From: Micromonospora_J zhanjiangensis
GTDB lineage: Bacteria; Actinomycetota; Actinomycetes; Mycobacteriales; Micromonosporaceae
DNA: 64,000 bases
Direction: 5' to 3'
Assembly: GCF_042650605.1 (NCBI RefSeq)
Contig: NZ_JBHSBN010000017.1
Span: 62,001-126,000, forward strand
Each line of letters opens with the position of its first letter. The first letter of the stretch is position 1. Below the pieces are notes generated by a model, which saw nothing but the letters and a program-made list of their open reading frames with translations, was not told the origin of the DNA and did no database searches. Positions 8,963-17,716 of this stretch are shown in pieces. Both the position numbers and the translations under genes were made by a program.

Positions 8963-10248
8963 CGCCACACCGGCCCGTCCGGGAAGCGGTACCGGGCCAC
9001 GGACTCCGGTCGCATGGTGGTGCTGTAGCCGGGTTGGTCGGGCAGCAGGTAACGGCCGCCGCGGGTGCGGACCGGGTCGACGAAGTGCTCGTGCAGGTGG
9101 TCGACGTACTCGACCATCCGTCCGTCCAGGTCGGTGCCCACCCGCAGGTAGTCGAAGATCGCCAGGTGCTGGACGTACTCGCACAGGCCGACACCGCCGG
9201 CGTGCGGGCAGACCGGTACGCCGAACTTGGCCGCCAGCAGCAACTCGGCCAGCACCTCGTTGACCCCGCCGACCCGGCAGGCGTCGATCTGCATCACGCC
9301 GATCGCCTCGGCCTGCAGCAGCTGCTTGAAGATCACCCGGTTGGCGGCGACCTCACCGGTGGCGACCCGGACCGGCGCGACGGCGCGGGCGATCCGGGCG
9401 TGCCCGAGGATGTCGTCGGCGTGCGTCGGTTCCTCGATCCAGTACGGGTCGACCTCGGCCAGCGCGGCCATGTTGTCGATCGCCTCGTCGACGTCCCAGA
9501 CCTGGTTGGCGTCCATCATCAGCAGTGCGTCCGGGCCGATCTCGGACCGGATGATCCGGGCCCGGCGCAGGTCGTCGGCGGGCCGGCCGCCGACCTTCAT
9601 CTTCACCGCCCGCCACCCCTGCCGGTACGCCTGGCGGGTCAACGCGCGGACCTTGTCGTCCGGGTAGCCCAGCCAGCCGACCGAGGTGGTGTACGAGGGG
9701 AACCCGTCGGCGTCCAGCACGGCGAGCCGGTCGGCCAGCCCCGCGCGGCCCCGGTCCAGGATGTCGGTGGCCTCGGCCGGGGTCAGCGCGTCGGTGATGT
9801 GCCGGAAGTCGACGCTGGCCACCAGCTCGGCGGTGGGCAGCTCGGCCAGGAACCGCCACATCGGCTTGCCGGCGAGCTTGGCCCGCAGGTCCCACACGGC
9901 GTTCACCAGCGCGCCGGTGGCCATGTGGATGACCCCCTTCTCCGGGCCCAGCCAGCGCAGCTGGTCGTCGGCGACCAGCGACCGCCAGAATTCGACCGGC
10001 CGGTCGGCGATCTCCTCGACGGTCCGGCCGGCCACGTGGTGGGCCAGCGCTCGGATCGCGGCGCAGGTGATCTCGTTGCCCCGGCCGTTGGTGAAGGTGA
10101 ACCCGGCGCCGGTCACCCCGGCGTCGGTGGTCAACTCGACGTAGCTGGCCGAGTAGTCGCCCCGGTTGATCGCGTCGGAACCGTCGCCGTCGCGGGCCGT
10201 GGGGAACCGCACGTCGTGCACCGCGACGCCGGTGATCGCGGTGCTCAC
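8959..10248 (-). CDS. Enolase-superfamily sugar-acid dehydratase, L-fuconate dehydratase-like
   Basis: A 429-residue mandelate-racemase-type protein that looks most like L-fuconate dehydratase (FucD). The capping region has DGSDAINRGDYSASYVEL. Barrel catalytic residues are all visible: KMK (Lys216, Lys218), MMDANQ (Asp246), WIEEP (Glu272), ATGEV (Glu299) and CPHAGGVGLCEY (His349, Glu357), offset by two from characterised FucD numbering. FucD enzymes also dehydrate related acid sugars. With uxaC and a uronate-reductase-like gene in the same operon, it may convert an aldonate such as altronate or mannonate to 2-keto-3-deoxygluconate; that substrate is inference. GTG start, overlapping the uxaC stop. 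Confidence 0.87.
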   Translation of the reverse strand: MSTAITGVAVHDVRFPTARDGDGSDAINRGDYSASYVELTTDAGVTGAGFTFTNGRGNEITCAAIRALAHHVAGRTVEEIADRPVEFWRSLVADDQLRWLGPEKGVIHMATGALVNAVWDLRAKLAGKPMWRFLAELPTAELVASVDFRHITDALTPAEATDILDRGRAGLADRLAVLDADGFPSYTTSVGWLGYPDDKVRALTRQAYRQGWRAVKMKVGGRPADDLRRARIIRSEIGPDALLMMDANQVWDVDEAIDNMAALAEVDPYWIEEPTHADDILGHARIARAVAPVRVATGEVAANRVIFKQLLQAEAIGVMQIDACRVGGVNEVLAELLLAAKFGVPVCPHAGGVGLCEYVQHLAIFDYLRVGTDLDGRMVEYVDHLHEHFVDPVRTRGGRYLLPDQPGYSTTMRPESVARYRFPDGPVWR

Positions 10249-11684
10249 GCGTCGCCCCCCGCCCGGTCCAGGCGGAACACCCGCTTGGGCAGGTGGTAGG
10301 CCAGGTCGACGACGGTCTCGGCGGCATCGTCCAGGGGCAGCCGCCCCTCGGCGACCAGCCGGGCCAGGTATCCCGCGTCGATCCGGCGGGCCACCTCGTG
10401 CCGGACCGGGATCGAGCAGAACGCCCGGGTGTCGTCGACGAAGCCGGCGGTGTTGTAGAAGCCGGCCGTCTCGGTCACCGCCTCCCGGAACCGGCGCAGC
10501 ACCTCGGGCGAGTCGAGGAACCACCAGGGCGCGCCGAGGTAGACCGCCGTGTACCCGCCGGCCAGCGGGGCCAACTCCCGGGTGAACGTGTACTCGTCCA
10601 GGGTGTAGAGCACCAGTCGCAGCCGCGGGTCGTTGCCGAACGCGTCCAGCAGCGGGGCCAGCGCGTGCACGTACTCGGTGGCCTGGGCGACGTCGCCGCC
10701 GACGTCCCGGCCGTGCCGGGCGTGCAGCCGGCGGTTGTGGTTGCGCACGGCGCCCGGGTGCAGTTGCAGCACCAGGCCGTCCTCGACGGACATCCGGGCG
10801 AACTGCAGCAGCATGTGCGCCCGGAACGCCTCCGCGTCGGCGGCGTCGGCGGTGCCGCGCAGCCCGCGCTCGTACAGGTCGGCGGCCTCCCGGTCGGTCA
10901 GCGCCAGGGTCCGGGCGGTCGGATGGCCGTGGTCGGAACTGGTGGCGCCGGCCGCGACGAACGCCGCCCGCCGTTGTCGCAGCGCGGCCAGGAAACCCGG
11001 GTACGTCCCGGTGTCCTCACCGGCGACCTCGGCGAGCCGCTCGACGTTGGTCCGCCACCCGTCGAACTCCATGTCCACGACGTTGTCCGGCCGGAAGGTG
11101 GTGATCACCCGGCCGCCCGGGCCGCCCCACCCGTCGGCGGCGAGCTTGGCGTGCCGGTCCAGGTCGTCCAGGGGCGACTCGGTGGTGGCCAGCACCTCGA
11201 TGTTGAACCGCTCGAACAGCGCCCGGGGCCGGAACGCGGGCTCGGCGAGCCGGTCGGCGATCTCGTCGTAGACCCGGTCGGCGGTGGCCGGGGACAGCGC
11301 GGTGTGCACCCCGAAGACGTCCCGGAAGGTCAGCTCCAGCCACAGCCGCGACGGGGTGCCCCGGAACAGGTGCCAGTGCCGCGCGAACCGGCGCCAGATC
11401 TGCCGGCCGTCGGCCTCCACCGGGCTGCCGTCGACGCTGGGCACACCCAGCTCGGCCGGCGGTACGCCCTGGCTGAACAGCATCCGGGTGAGGTAGTGGT
11501 CCGGCACGACGAGCAGCCGGGCCGGGTCGGGGAACGGCGCGTCGTCGGCCAGCACGCCGGGGTCGACGTGCCCGTGCGGCGAGATCAGCGGCCGGTCGGC
11601 CACCAGCGAGTACAGCTCCCGGGCGATGGCCCGCTGGGTGGGCTCGGCGGGCAGGAGCAGGTCGGCTCGGGAAACGTCAGGCAC
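10245..11684 (-). CDS. uxaC: Glucuronate/galacturonate isomerase (uronate isomerase)
   Basis: A 479-residue amidohydrolase-fold uronate isomerase. The metal-binding HGH is at residues 37-39 in PLISPHGHVDPG. Other family segments include TFRDVFGVHTALS, IEVLATTESPLDDL, the conserved LQLHPGAVRNHN, and the C-terminal RFREAVTETAGFYNTAGFVDDTRAF. It isomerises D-glucuronate to D-fructuronate and D-galacturonate to D-tagaturonate, the first intracellular step after pectin or glucuronan breakdown. GTG at 11684 is preceded by GAGGAG 10 bases upstream. It is separated by 100 bases from the Gfo/Idh gene and may share its promoter. Confidence 0.93.
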   Translation of the reverse strand: MPDVSRADLLLPAEPTQRAIARELYSLVADRPLISPHGHVDPGVLADDAPFPDPARLLVVPDHYLTRMLFSQGVPPAELGVPSVDGSPVEADGRQIWRRFARHWHLFRGTPSRLWLELTFRDVFGVHTALSPATADRVYDEIADRLAEPAFRPRALFERFNIEVLATTESPLDDLDRHAKLAADGWGGPGGRVITTFRPDNVVDMEFDGWRTNVERLAEVAGEDTGTYPGFLAALRQRRAAFVAAGATSSDHGHPTARTLALTDREAADLYERGLRGTADAADAEAFRAHMLLQFARMSVEDGLVLQLHPGAVRNHNRRLHARHGRDVGGDVAQATEYVHALAPLLDAFGNDPRLRLVLYTLDEYTFTRELAPLAGGYTAVYLGAPWWFLDSPEVLRRFREAVTETAGFYNTAGFVDDTRAFCSIPVRHEVARRIDAGYLARLVAEGRLPLDDAAETVVDLAYHLPKRVFRLDRAGGDA

Positions 11685-11784
11685 GGGGCGGATTCTCCTC
11701 GGGGGTGCGGCGGGGGCAGGGCGGCGTCGGCGGTGCGGCGATCGGCGGCGATCGGCGGTGATCGGGCGGCGCGGTCGGTCGGGC

Positions 11785-13113
11785 TCAGGACACGTCGAGC
11801 AGGTCGGCGACCCGGACCGGTCGGCCGGTCTCCATCGACCGGTTCGCGGCCAGGCCGGTGAGCAGGGCGAGGGCGCCGTCGCGGGCGGTGGCGCCGCGGC
11901 CCAGCGGGTCCCGCTCACCGCCGAACAGCACCGCGGTCATCCGGGCGTCCGCCCCGCCGTGGCCGGTGCGGCTCTGCCCGGGCACCGGGATCTGTCGGGG
12001 CGGGGCCCAGAACGGGCGCAGGGTCAGGGTGGCCGACCCGGACTCGACGGCGGCCTCGGCGCCGTGCAGGGCGGCGCCCTTGAGCGCGCCGGCCGCCGCC
12101 GGGCTGACGAAGTCGCTCTCCACCACGTCCAGCTCCAGCCGGCCGCGGCTGCCGTTGAACATCACCCGGTAGCCCTCCCACGGGGCGTACGCGGTCAGGT
12201 GGTACGTCATCGTCGCGCCGCTGGCGTAGCGGACCAGCACGGCCATGTCGTCCTCGATGGTGACGCCGGGGGCGAAGACGTTGCGGTCGCGGTGGTAGCC
12301 GTCCTCGTGCTCGGCGTCCAGGTACAGCTCCCGCAGTCGCGGGTGCCCGGCCAGCCGCAGCGCGAACGGGTCGCCGTCGGCGGCGGGGGAGGCGTGCACC
12401 CGGTCGTAGTCGCGGGCGTAGCCGTGCCGCCGGCCGGACTCGCCGTAGAAGAACAACCGGCCGTCCGCGTACACCTGGGTCGGCGCGCTGTTCAGCCACC
12501 AGTTGACCAGGTCGAAGTGGTGGCCGGCCTTGTGCACCAGCAGACCGCCGGAGTTGGCCTTCTCCCGGTGCCAGCGGCGGAAGTAGTCGGCGCCGTGCCG
12601 CACGTCGAGCAGCCACTCGAAGTGCACCGAGCCGATCTCGCCGATCTCACCGTCGGCGAGCACCCGGCGGACCGCGGCGAACAGCGGGTTGTACCGGTAG
12701 TTGAAGGCGACCGACACCTGCCGGCCGGTGTCCGCGACCGCGTCCAGGATGCGCCGGCAGCGCGGCGCGTCGACGGTCATCGGCTTCTCGGTGACCACGT
12801 CCCGGCCGCTGCGCAGGGCCGGCACGATGTACTCGTCGTGGGTGCGGTCCACCGTGGTCACCAGCACCGTGTCGACCCGTTCCCGGTCGAGCATGGCGGC
12901 GAAGTCCGCGGCCCGGTAGGTCGGCACCGGGGGCCGGCCGAGGTGGGTCAGCCAGCGGTTGTGGGCGTCCATCCGGGCCTGGTTGACGTCGGCGAAGGCG
13001 ACCAGGTCGGCGCTGTCCCGATGGTCGACCACCAGCGCCCGGACGAACATCTCGGCGCGGGCGCCGGTGCCGACGACGGCGTAACGCTTCCGGCCTCCGT
13101 CGCTACCTGGCAT
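11785..13113 (-). CDS. Gfo/Idh/MocA family oxidoreductase
   Basis: A 442-residue dehydrogenase. The N-terminal Rossmann motif is AVVGTGARAEMFVRAL, TEKPMTVDAPRCRRIL gives the family EKP motif, and the C-terminal domain has HKAGHHFDLVNWW with the substrate-binding His/Asp. This larger form, with an extra C-terminal segment, is common next to plant-polysaccharide genes in actinomycetes. The ATG at 13113 is preferred to the GTG at 13122 because GAGGGG lies 8 bases before it. A LacI-type operator is 22 bases upstream, so it is probably the first gene of the uronate operon. Its substrate is unknown. Confidence 0.88.
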   Translation of the reverse strand: MPGSDGGRKRYAVVGTGARAEMFVRALVVDHRDSADLVAFADVNQARMDAHNRWLTHLGRPPVPTYRAADFAAMLDRERVDTVLVTTVDRTHDEYIVPALRSGRDVVTEKPMTVDAPRCRRILDAVADTGRQVSVAFNYRYNPLFAAVRRVLADGEIGEIGSVHFEWLLDVRHGADYFRRWHREKANSGGLLVHKAGHHFDLVNWWLNSAPTQVYADGRLFFYGESGRRHGYARDYDRVHASPAADGDPFALRLAGHPRLRELYLDAEHEDGYHRDRNVFAPGVTIEDDMAVLVRYASGATMTYHLTAYAPWEGYRVMFNGSRGRLELDVVESDFVSPAAAGALKGAALHGAEAAVESGSATLTLRPFWAPPRQIPVPGQSRTGHGGADARMTAVLFGGERDPLGRGATARDGALALLTGLAANRSMETGRPVRVADLLDVS

Positions 13114-13134
13114 CCGTGCCACCCCTCGTCGCTA

Positions 13135-13144
13135 CAAACGTTTG
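13135..13144. promoter_or_regulatory. LacI-family operator CAAACGTTTG
   Basis: A perfect 10-base palindrome, CAAACGTTTG, within TACAAACGTTTGCA, 22 bases upstream of the Gfo/Idh start. It has the same architecture as the related site at 13286-13297 on the other side of the divergent promoter region, which suggests one regulator binding both sides. Confidence 0.7.
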
Positions 13145-13285
13145 CAGTCGAAAAAAGCACGGTCGATGCGTTGCCGTCAATGCCCCGGCCGCAACCGGTG
13201 GCCTTTGAGGCCATACATCCGGGTATGGGAGCTTGGTGGGAGCCCGAACGCAATCTCTTCGTAATCGATGAGCGTTGACATGGGA

Positions 13286-13297
13286 GCAAGCGTTTGC
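13286..13297. promoter_or_regulatory. LacI-family operator GCAAGCGTTTGC
   Basis: GCAAGCGTTTGC is a 12-base palindrome with a single mismatched pair, 55 bases upstream of the LacI start at 13352. With the site at 13135-13144 it probably allows the LacI protein to autoregulate and to control the leftward uronate genes and the rightward transporter. Confidence 0.7.
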
Positions 13298-13351
13298 ATT
13301 AATTGCTGCACCCCGGAACGACAAGCCGGACCCCCGCCGAAGGGACCTCGT

Positions 13352-14455
13352 GTGCCAGCCACCATCCGGGACGTCGCGCGAGCCTCCGGAGTGCACATTT
13401 CCACCGTCTCGCGGGCGTTCTCCGCACCGCATCTGGTCAACCCGGAGACCCGCAGCCGGGTGCTGGCCTGCGCCGAGCGGCTCGGCTACCGACCCAACCG
13501 GGCGGCCCGCGCGCTGATCACCGGCCGGACCCACAACGTCGGCCTGATCGTCGCCGACATCGCCAACCCGTTCTTCCCGCCGCTGATCAAGGCCGCCGAG
13601 AGTCAGGCCCGACACCGCGACTACCACGTCTTCGTCGCCGACACCAACGAGGACCCGGCCGCCGAGGAGGAACTGGTGCACGCGTTGGCCAAGCAGGTCG
13701 ACGGCGTGCTGCTGTGCAGTCCTCGAATGAGCAACAGCCTGATCGAGCAACTCAGCCGCGAGGTGCCGCTGGTGCTGATCAACCGGCAGGTGGCCGGCCT
13801 GCCGGCGGTGATGATGGACAACGGCCAGGGCGCCCGGTCCGCGATCGACCACCTGCTCGCCCTGGGCCACCGGGACCTCGCCCTGCTCGGCGGACCGCGC
13901 GGCTCCTGGACCAACCGCGAGATCCGCCGCTCCGCCGTGGCGGCCGCCCGCGCCGGCGGCGCCGACCTCACCGTGCTCGGCCCCAACCCGCCCACCGAGT
14001 CCGGCGGCAGCGCCCTGGCCGAACAGGTCCACCGGTGCGGCGCCACCGCCGTGCTCGCCTACAACGACCTGATGGCGATCGGCCTGATCGAAGGGCTCGA
14101 CGCGCTCGGGATCCGGGTGCCGCAGGACGTCAGCGTCGTCGGCATCGACGACATCGCGTTGAGCCGGCTGACCCGGCCCAAACTGACGACGGTGGCCACC
14201 CCGGCCGCGGCCGCCGGCCGCACCGCCGTCGACATGCTGCTGCAACGGGACGCCACCACCCGGGCCGGCCGCGGCGCGGGCCGGGGCGGTCCCGGCGACG
14301 ACCGTCGCACCACCGCACAGGTCATGCTCCAGACCGAATTGGTCATCCGCGACTCCACCGGGCCCGGCCCGGCGGTCGAATCCCACCGGGCCGCAGCCGG
14401 CGGTCCGGACCGGCAGCGCACCACGCCGACCGCGAACGCGGTCGTCGCCCCCTGA
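13352..14455 (+). CDS. LacI family transcriptional regulator
   Basis: A 367-residue repressor with an N-terminal HTH (ATIRDVARASGVHISTVSRA) and a sugar-binding sensor domain (NVGLIVADIANPFFPPLI, later VSVVGIDDIALSRL). I chose the GTG at 13352, which starts just before the HTH and follows AAGGGA by 6 bases; a longer open frame starts at 13268 but overlaps the operator. An unusual glycine/arginine-rich insert (around residues 305-325) precedes the final beta strand, and the C-terminal tail is extended. It sits between the uronate operon and the sugar ABC operon and is the natural candidate for regulating both. Confidence 0.9.
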   Translation: MPATIRDVARASGVHISTVSRAFSAPHLVNPETRSRVLACAERLGYRPNRAARALITGRTHNVGLIVADIANPFFPPLIKAAESQARHRDYHVFVADTNEDPAAEEELVHALAKQVDGVLLCSPRMSNSLIEQLSREVPLVLINRQVAGLPAVMMDNGQGARSAIDHLLALGHRDLALLGGPRGSWTNREIRRSAVAAARAGGADLTVLGPNPPTESGGSALAEQVHRCGATAVLAYNDLMAIGLIEGLDALGIRVPQDVSVVGIDDIALSRLTRPKLTTVATPAAAAGRTAVDMLLQRDATTRAGRGAGRGGPGDDRRTTAQVMLQTELVIRDSTGPGPAVESHRAAAGGPDRQRTTPTANAVVAP

Positions 14456-14477
14456 GCCCCTCAAGGAGTGAGCGCAC

Positions 14478-15824
14478 ATGCACCTTCCGATGCCCGAGCC
14501 GGTGCGACCGCGGGCGGCGGCGCCGTACCGCACCGTGCCGTCCCGCCGTCGGCTGCTGGGTGGCCTGGTGGCCGCCCTGGTCGCCGTGCCGTTGACGTTC
14601 GCCGCCGCGGGCTGCGGCAACGACAAGGCGAGCGACGACCCGAACGCGCCGGTCAAGATCTCGGTCTTCTGGTGGGGCGGCGACGCCCGGGCGAAACTGA
14701 CCGAGCAGGCATTGGCCCTCTACACGAAGAAGCACCCGAACGTCACGTTCGAGAAGACGTGGCAGGCCAACCAGGGCTACTTCGACAAGCTCGCCACCCT
14801 CACCGCCGGTGGCAACCCGCCGGACATCTTCCAGATCGACGACAACTACCTGACCGAGTACGCCACCCGCAACACCACCCTGGACATGATGCCGTACACC
14901 GAGAACGGCAAGCTCAACGTGGACAAGTTCCCCAAGAGCCTGCTGCTGTACGGGGTGGTCGACGGCAAGCTCGCCGGCGTCGCCTCGGGCGAGAACACCC
15001 AGGGCCTGGTCTACGACAAGACCCTGCTGCGCAAGGCCGGCGTACCCGAGCCGACCACCGGGATGAGCTGGGAGCAGCACATCGCCTGGGCCCAGCAGGT
15101 CACCGAGAAGGCCAAGGTGCCGGGCACCCAGGACCCCAGCGCCGACTACAAGGCGTTCTGGGTGTGGCTGCGCCAGCAGGGCAAGGACCTCTACGAGGGC
15201 AAGAAGCTCGGCTTCACCGCCGAGGACGTGACCAAGTGGTTCGAGCTGTGGAAGGGCGCCCGCGACCGCAAGGCCACCCCCACCGCGGACGAGATCCACG
15301 CCGGTAACCAGACCGACATCACCAAGCAGCTCGTGGTCACCGGCAAGGCCGCCACCAGCTGGGTGTGGGCCAACCAGCTACCGGAACTGGCCAAGAACAC
15401 CAAGTCCGAACTCGGGGTGGTGGCGTACCCGGGTGACCCGAGCGCCCAGTGGGCCCGCGCCTCGATGTACTACTCGGTGTTCCGGGGCAGCAAGCACAAG
15501 GACGTCGCGGTCGACGTGATCAACTTCCTGGCCAACGACGTCGAGGCGGGCAAGGCGCTCGGCACCGACCGGGGCCTGCCGTCCAACACCGACGTCCGGC
15601 AGGCCGTCACCGACGGCATCTCCGACCCGAACATGAAGCTGTCCATCCAGGTCGAGAACGAGCTGTCCGCCAAGTTCGGCCCGGCACCCCAGGTGCCGCT
15701 CAAGGGCCACAGCAAGGTCAAGGCGGAACTGATCAAGGCGGCCGAGAACGTGCAGTTCGGCCGCGCCACGCCGGCCAAGGCCGCCGAGCAGTTCATCACC
15801 ACCTGCTCGGCCGCGATCGCCTGA
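14478..15824 (+). CDS. Sugar ABC transporter substrate-binding lipoprotein
   Basis: A 448-residue extracellular solute-binding protein (family 1). A twin-arginine-like RRRLLGG precedes a hydrophobic signal segment and the lipobox AAGC (Cys at about residue 50), so it is predicted to be a membrane-anchored lipoprotein. The mature part starts with a KISVFWWGGD strand and has the usual two-lobed oligosaccharide-binder layout. AAGGAG lies 9 bases before the ATG. It opens the importer operon with two permeases downstream. The ligand may be an oligogalacturonide or other plant sugar given the adjacent uronate genes, but this cannot be read from sequence. Confidence 0.92.
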   Translation: MHLPMPEPVRPRAAAPYRTVPSRRRLLGGLVAALVAVPLTFAAAGCGNDKASDDPNAPVKISVFWWGGDARAKLTEQALALYTKKHPNVTFEKTWQANQGYFDKLATLTAGGNPPDIFQIDDNYLTEYATRNTTLDMMPYTENGKLNVDKFPKSLLLYGVVDGKLAGVASGENTQGLVYDKTLLRKAGVPEPTTGMSWEQHIAWAQQVTEKAKVPGTQDPSADYKAFWVWLRQQGKDLYEGKKLGFTAEDVTKWFELWKGARDRKATPTADEIHAGNQTDITKQLVVTGKAATSWVWANQLPELAKNTKSELGVVAYPGDPSAQWARASMYYSVFRGSKHKDVAVDVINFLANDVEAGKALGTDRGLPSNTDVRQAVTDGISDPNMKLSIQVENELSAKFGPAPQVPLKGHSKVKAELIKAAENVQFGRATPAKAAEQFITTCSAAIA

Positions 15825-15861
15825 CCGCCGTGTCCCGTACGTCCGAAGGAGGAGACCGTTC

Positions 15862-16842
15862 GTGGCGTTGACCACGGCGTCCGGACCGGTCCCGCGCGCC
15901 ACCGCACCCGCCCGGACCGCCGCCCCCCGGCGGCGGCCCGGAGCGGGCCGGCGCGACGGCCCGGCCGGGTACGTCTTCCTGTCCCCCTGGCTGATCGGCC
16001 TGATGGGCATCACGGCCATCCCGATGCTGCTCTCGCTCTACCTGAGCTTCACCAACTACGACGTGCTCACCCCGCTGTCCGAGGTCGAGTGGGTCGGGCT
16101 GGCGAACTACCGCCGGATGTTCACCGCCGACCCGTCGTACTGGCACTCGGTGCGGGTCACCGCGACGTTCGCGCTGGTCGCCGTACCGTTGAAGCTGGCC
16201 GCGGCGCTCGGCGTGGCGCTGCTGCTCAACCGCGCCTGGCGCGGCGTCGGATTGTTCCGTGGGCTGTTCTACCTGCCGTCGCTGCTGGGCGGCAGCGTGG
16301 CGCTGAGCATCGTGTGGCGCACCATGTTCAGCGGCGACGGCTCGGTGAACTCGCTGCTCGCGATCTTCGGCATCACCGGCGAGCCCTGGGTGAACGACCC
16401 CGACTGGGCCCTGCAGACCCTGATGGTGCTGGCGATCTGGCAGTTCGGCGCACCCATGGTGATCTTCCTGGCCGGGCTGAAGCAGGTGCCGACCGAACTC
16501 TACGAGGCCGCCGCCGTGGACGGCGCCGGCGCGTGGCGGCGGTTCTTCCACATCACCCTGCCGATGCTCTCCCCGGTCATCTTCTTCAACCTGGTGCTGG
16601 AGACCATCCACGGGTTCCAGGGCTTCACCGCCGCGTTCGTGCTCAGCAACGGCACCGGCGGACCGGTCGACTCGACCCTGATGTACACGCTGAACCTCTA
16701 CATCAAGGGCTTCACCGACCTGGAGATGGGCTACGCCTCGGCCATGGCGTGGGTGTTCCTGCTGGCGATCGGCCTGGTCACGGCGGTGCTGTTCAGCACC
16801 GGCCGGTTCTGGGTGCACTACTCGGACGGAGCGGACCGATGA
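15862..16842 (+). CDS. Carbohydrate ABC transporter permease (MalF type)
   Basis: A 326-residue inner-membrane permease with six predicted membrane segments, the first in the LSPWLIGLMGITAIPMLLSL region. The EAA loop that contacts the ATPase is visible as EAAAVDGAGAWRRFFHITLP. GTG start with AAGGAGGA 10 bases upstream. Its stop overlaps the next permease start. No ABC ATPase gene is present in this operon. In actinomycetes a shared MsiK-type ATPase encoded elsewhere usually energises such importers, which is the expected situation here. Confidence 0.93.
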   Translation: MALTTASGPVPRATAPARTAAPRRRPGAGRRDGPAGYVFLSPWLIGLMGITAIPMLLSLYLSFTNYDVLTPLSEVEWVGLANYRRMFTADPSYWHSVRVTATFALVAVPLKLAAALGVALLLNRAWRGVGLFRGLFYLPSLLGGSVALSIVWRTMFSGDGSVNSLLAIFGITGEPWVNDPDWALQTLMVLAIWQFGAPMVIFLAGLKQVPTELYEAAAVDGAGAWRRFFHITLPMLSPVIFFNLVLETIHGFQGFTAAFVLSNGTGGPVDSTLMYTLNLYIKGFTDLEMGYASAMAWVFLLAIGLVTAVLFSTGRFWVHYSDGADR

Positions 16843-17711
16843 CGGCGGCGAGCGTGGCGACCGGCCACCGGCGGGGCATCGGCCGGCAGGCCGTCCGGCT
16901 GGTGATCCTGCTGGCCATCCTGGCCGTGGTGCTCTACCCGCTGATCTGGATGCTCGGCACGTCGGTCAAGTCGCCGCAGGAGATCGTCAACAACACCGGG
17001 CTGCTGCCGGACGCGTTCACCCCGTCGAACTACACCGACGGGTGGCGCAACTTCGACGTCGGCTTCGGCCGGTTCTTCGTCAACAGCGCCCTGGTCAGCC
17101 TGCTGGTGGTGGTCGGCAACGCGCTGTCCTGCCTGCTGGCCGCGTACGCCTTCGCCCGGCTGCGGTTCCGGTTGCGCCGGTTCTGGTTCGCCATCATGAT
17201 CGGCACCCTGCTGCTGCCCGGGCACGTACTCATCGTGCCGCAGTACATCCTGTTCCGGACCCTGGGCGTGGTCGGCGGCGACTGGCCGTACCTGCCGCTG
17301 GTGCTGCCGCACTTCCTGGCCACCGAGGCGTTCTTCGTCTTCCTCATGGTCCAGTTCATGCGCGGCATTCCGGCCGAACTGGACGAGGCCGCGAAGATCG
17401 ACGGCGCCAGCGCGTACGGCATCTTCCGGTACGTCATCCTGCCGCTGAGCCGACCCGCGCTGGTCACCACAGCCATCTTCTCGTTCATCTGGACCTGGAA
17501 CGACTTCTTCCGGCAGTTGGTCTACCTGTCCCAACTGCCGGACTACACGGTGCCGGTGGCGCTGACCCTGTTCATCGACTCGACCAGCCAGAGCGCCGTC
17601 GGACCGATGTTCGCCATGTCGGTGCTGTCCCTGCTGCCGGTGTTCCTCTTCTTCGTCGCGTTCCAGCGGATGCTCGTCGAGGGCATCAACACCAGCGGCC
17701 TGAAGGGCTGA
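16839..17711 (+). CDS. Carbohydrate ABC transporter permease (MalG type)
   Basis: A 290-residue partner permease with six predicted membrane spans. The EAA loop reads EAAKIDGASAYGIFRYVILP, and the first segment VILLAILAVVLYPLIWMLG is typical of MalG-type subunits. The ATG at 16839 overlaps the upstream TGA (ATGA), which ensures coupled synthesis of the two permeases. Together with the preceding lipoprotein and permease it forms a CUT1-family sugar importer. Confidence 0.93.
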   Translation: MTAASVATGHRRGIGRQAVRLVILLAILAVVLYPLIWMLGTSVKSPQEIVNNTGLLPDAFTPSNYTDGWRNFDVGFGRFFVNSALVSLLVVVGNALSCLLAAYAFARLRFRLRRFWFAIMIGTLLLPGHVLIVPQYILFRTLGVVGGDWPYLPLVLPHFLATEAFFVFLMVQFMRGIPAELDEAAKIDGASAYGIFRYVILPLSRPALVTTAIFSFIWTWNDFFRQLVYLSQLPDYTVPVALTLFIDSTSQSAVGPMFAMSVLSLLPVFLFFVAFQRMLVEGINTSGLKG

Positions 17712-17716
17712 CCGCG

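Noticed and set aside
11700..11784. Short repeats of CGATCGGCGG between uxaC and the upstream Gfo/Idh gene
   Set aside because: Imperfect and short; I saw no arrangement that suggests an operator or RNA structure.
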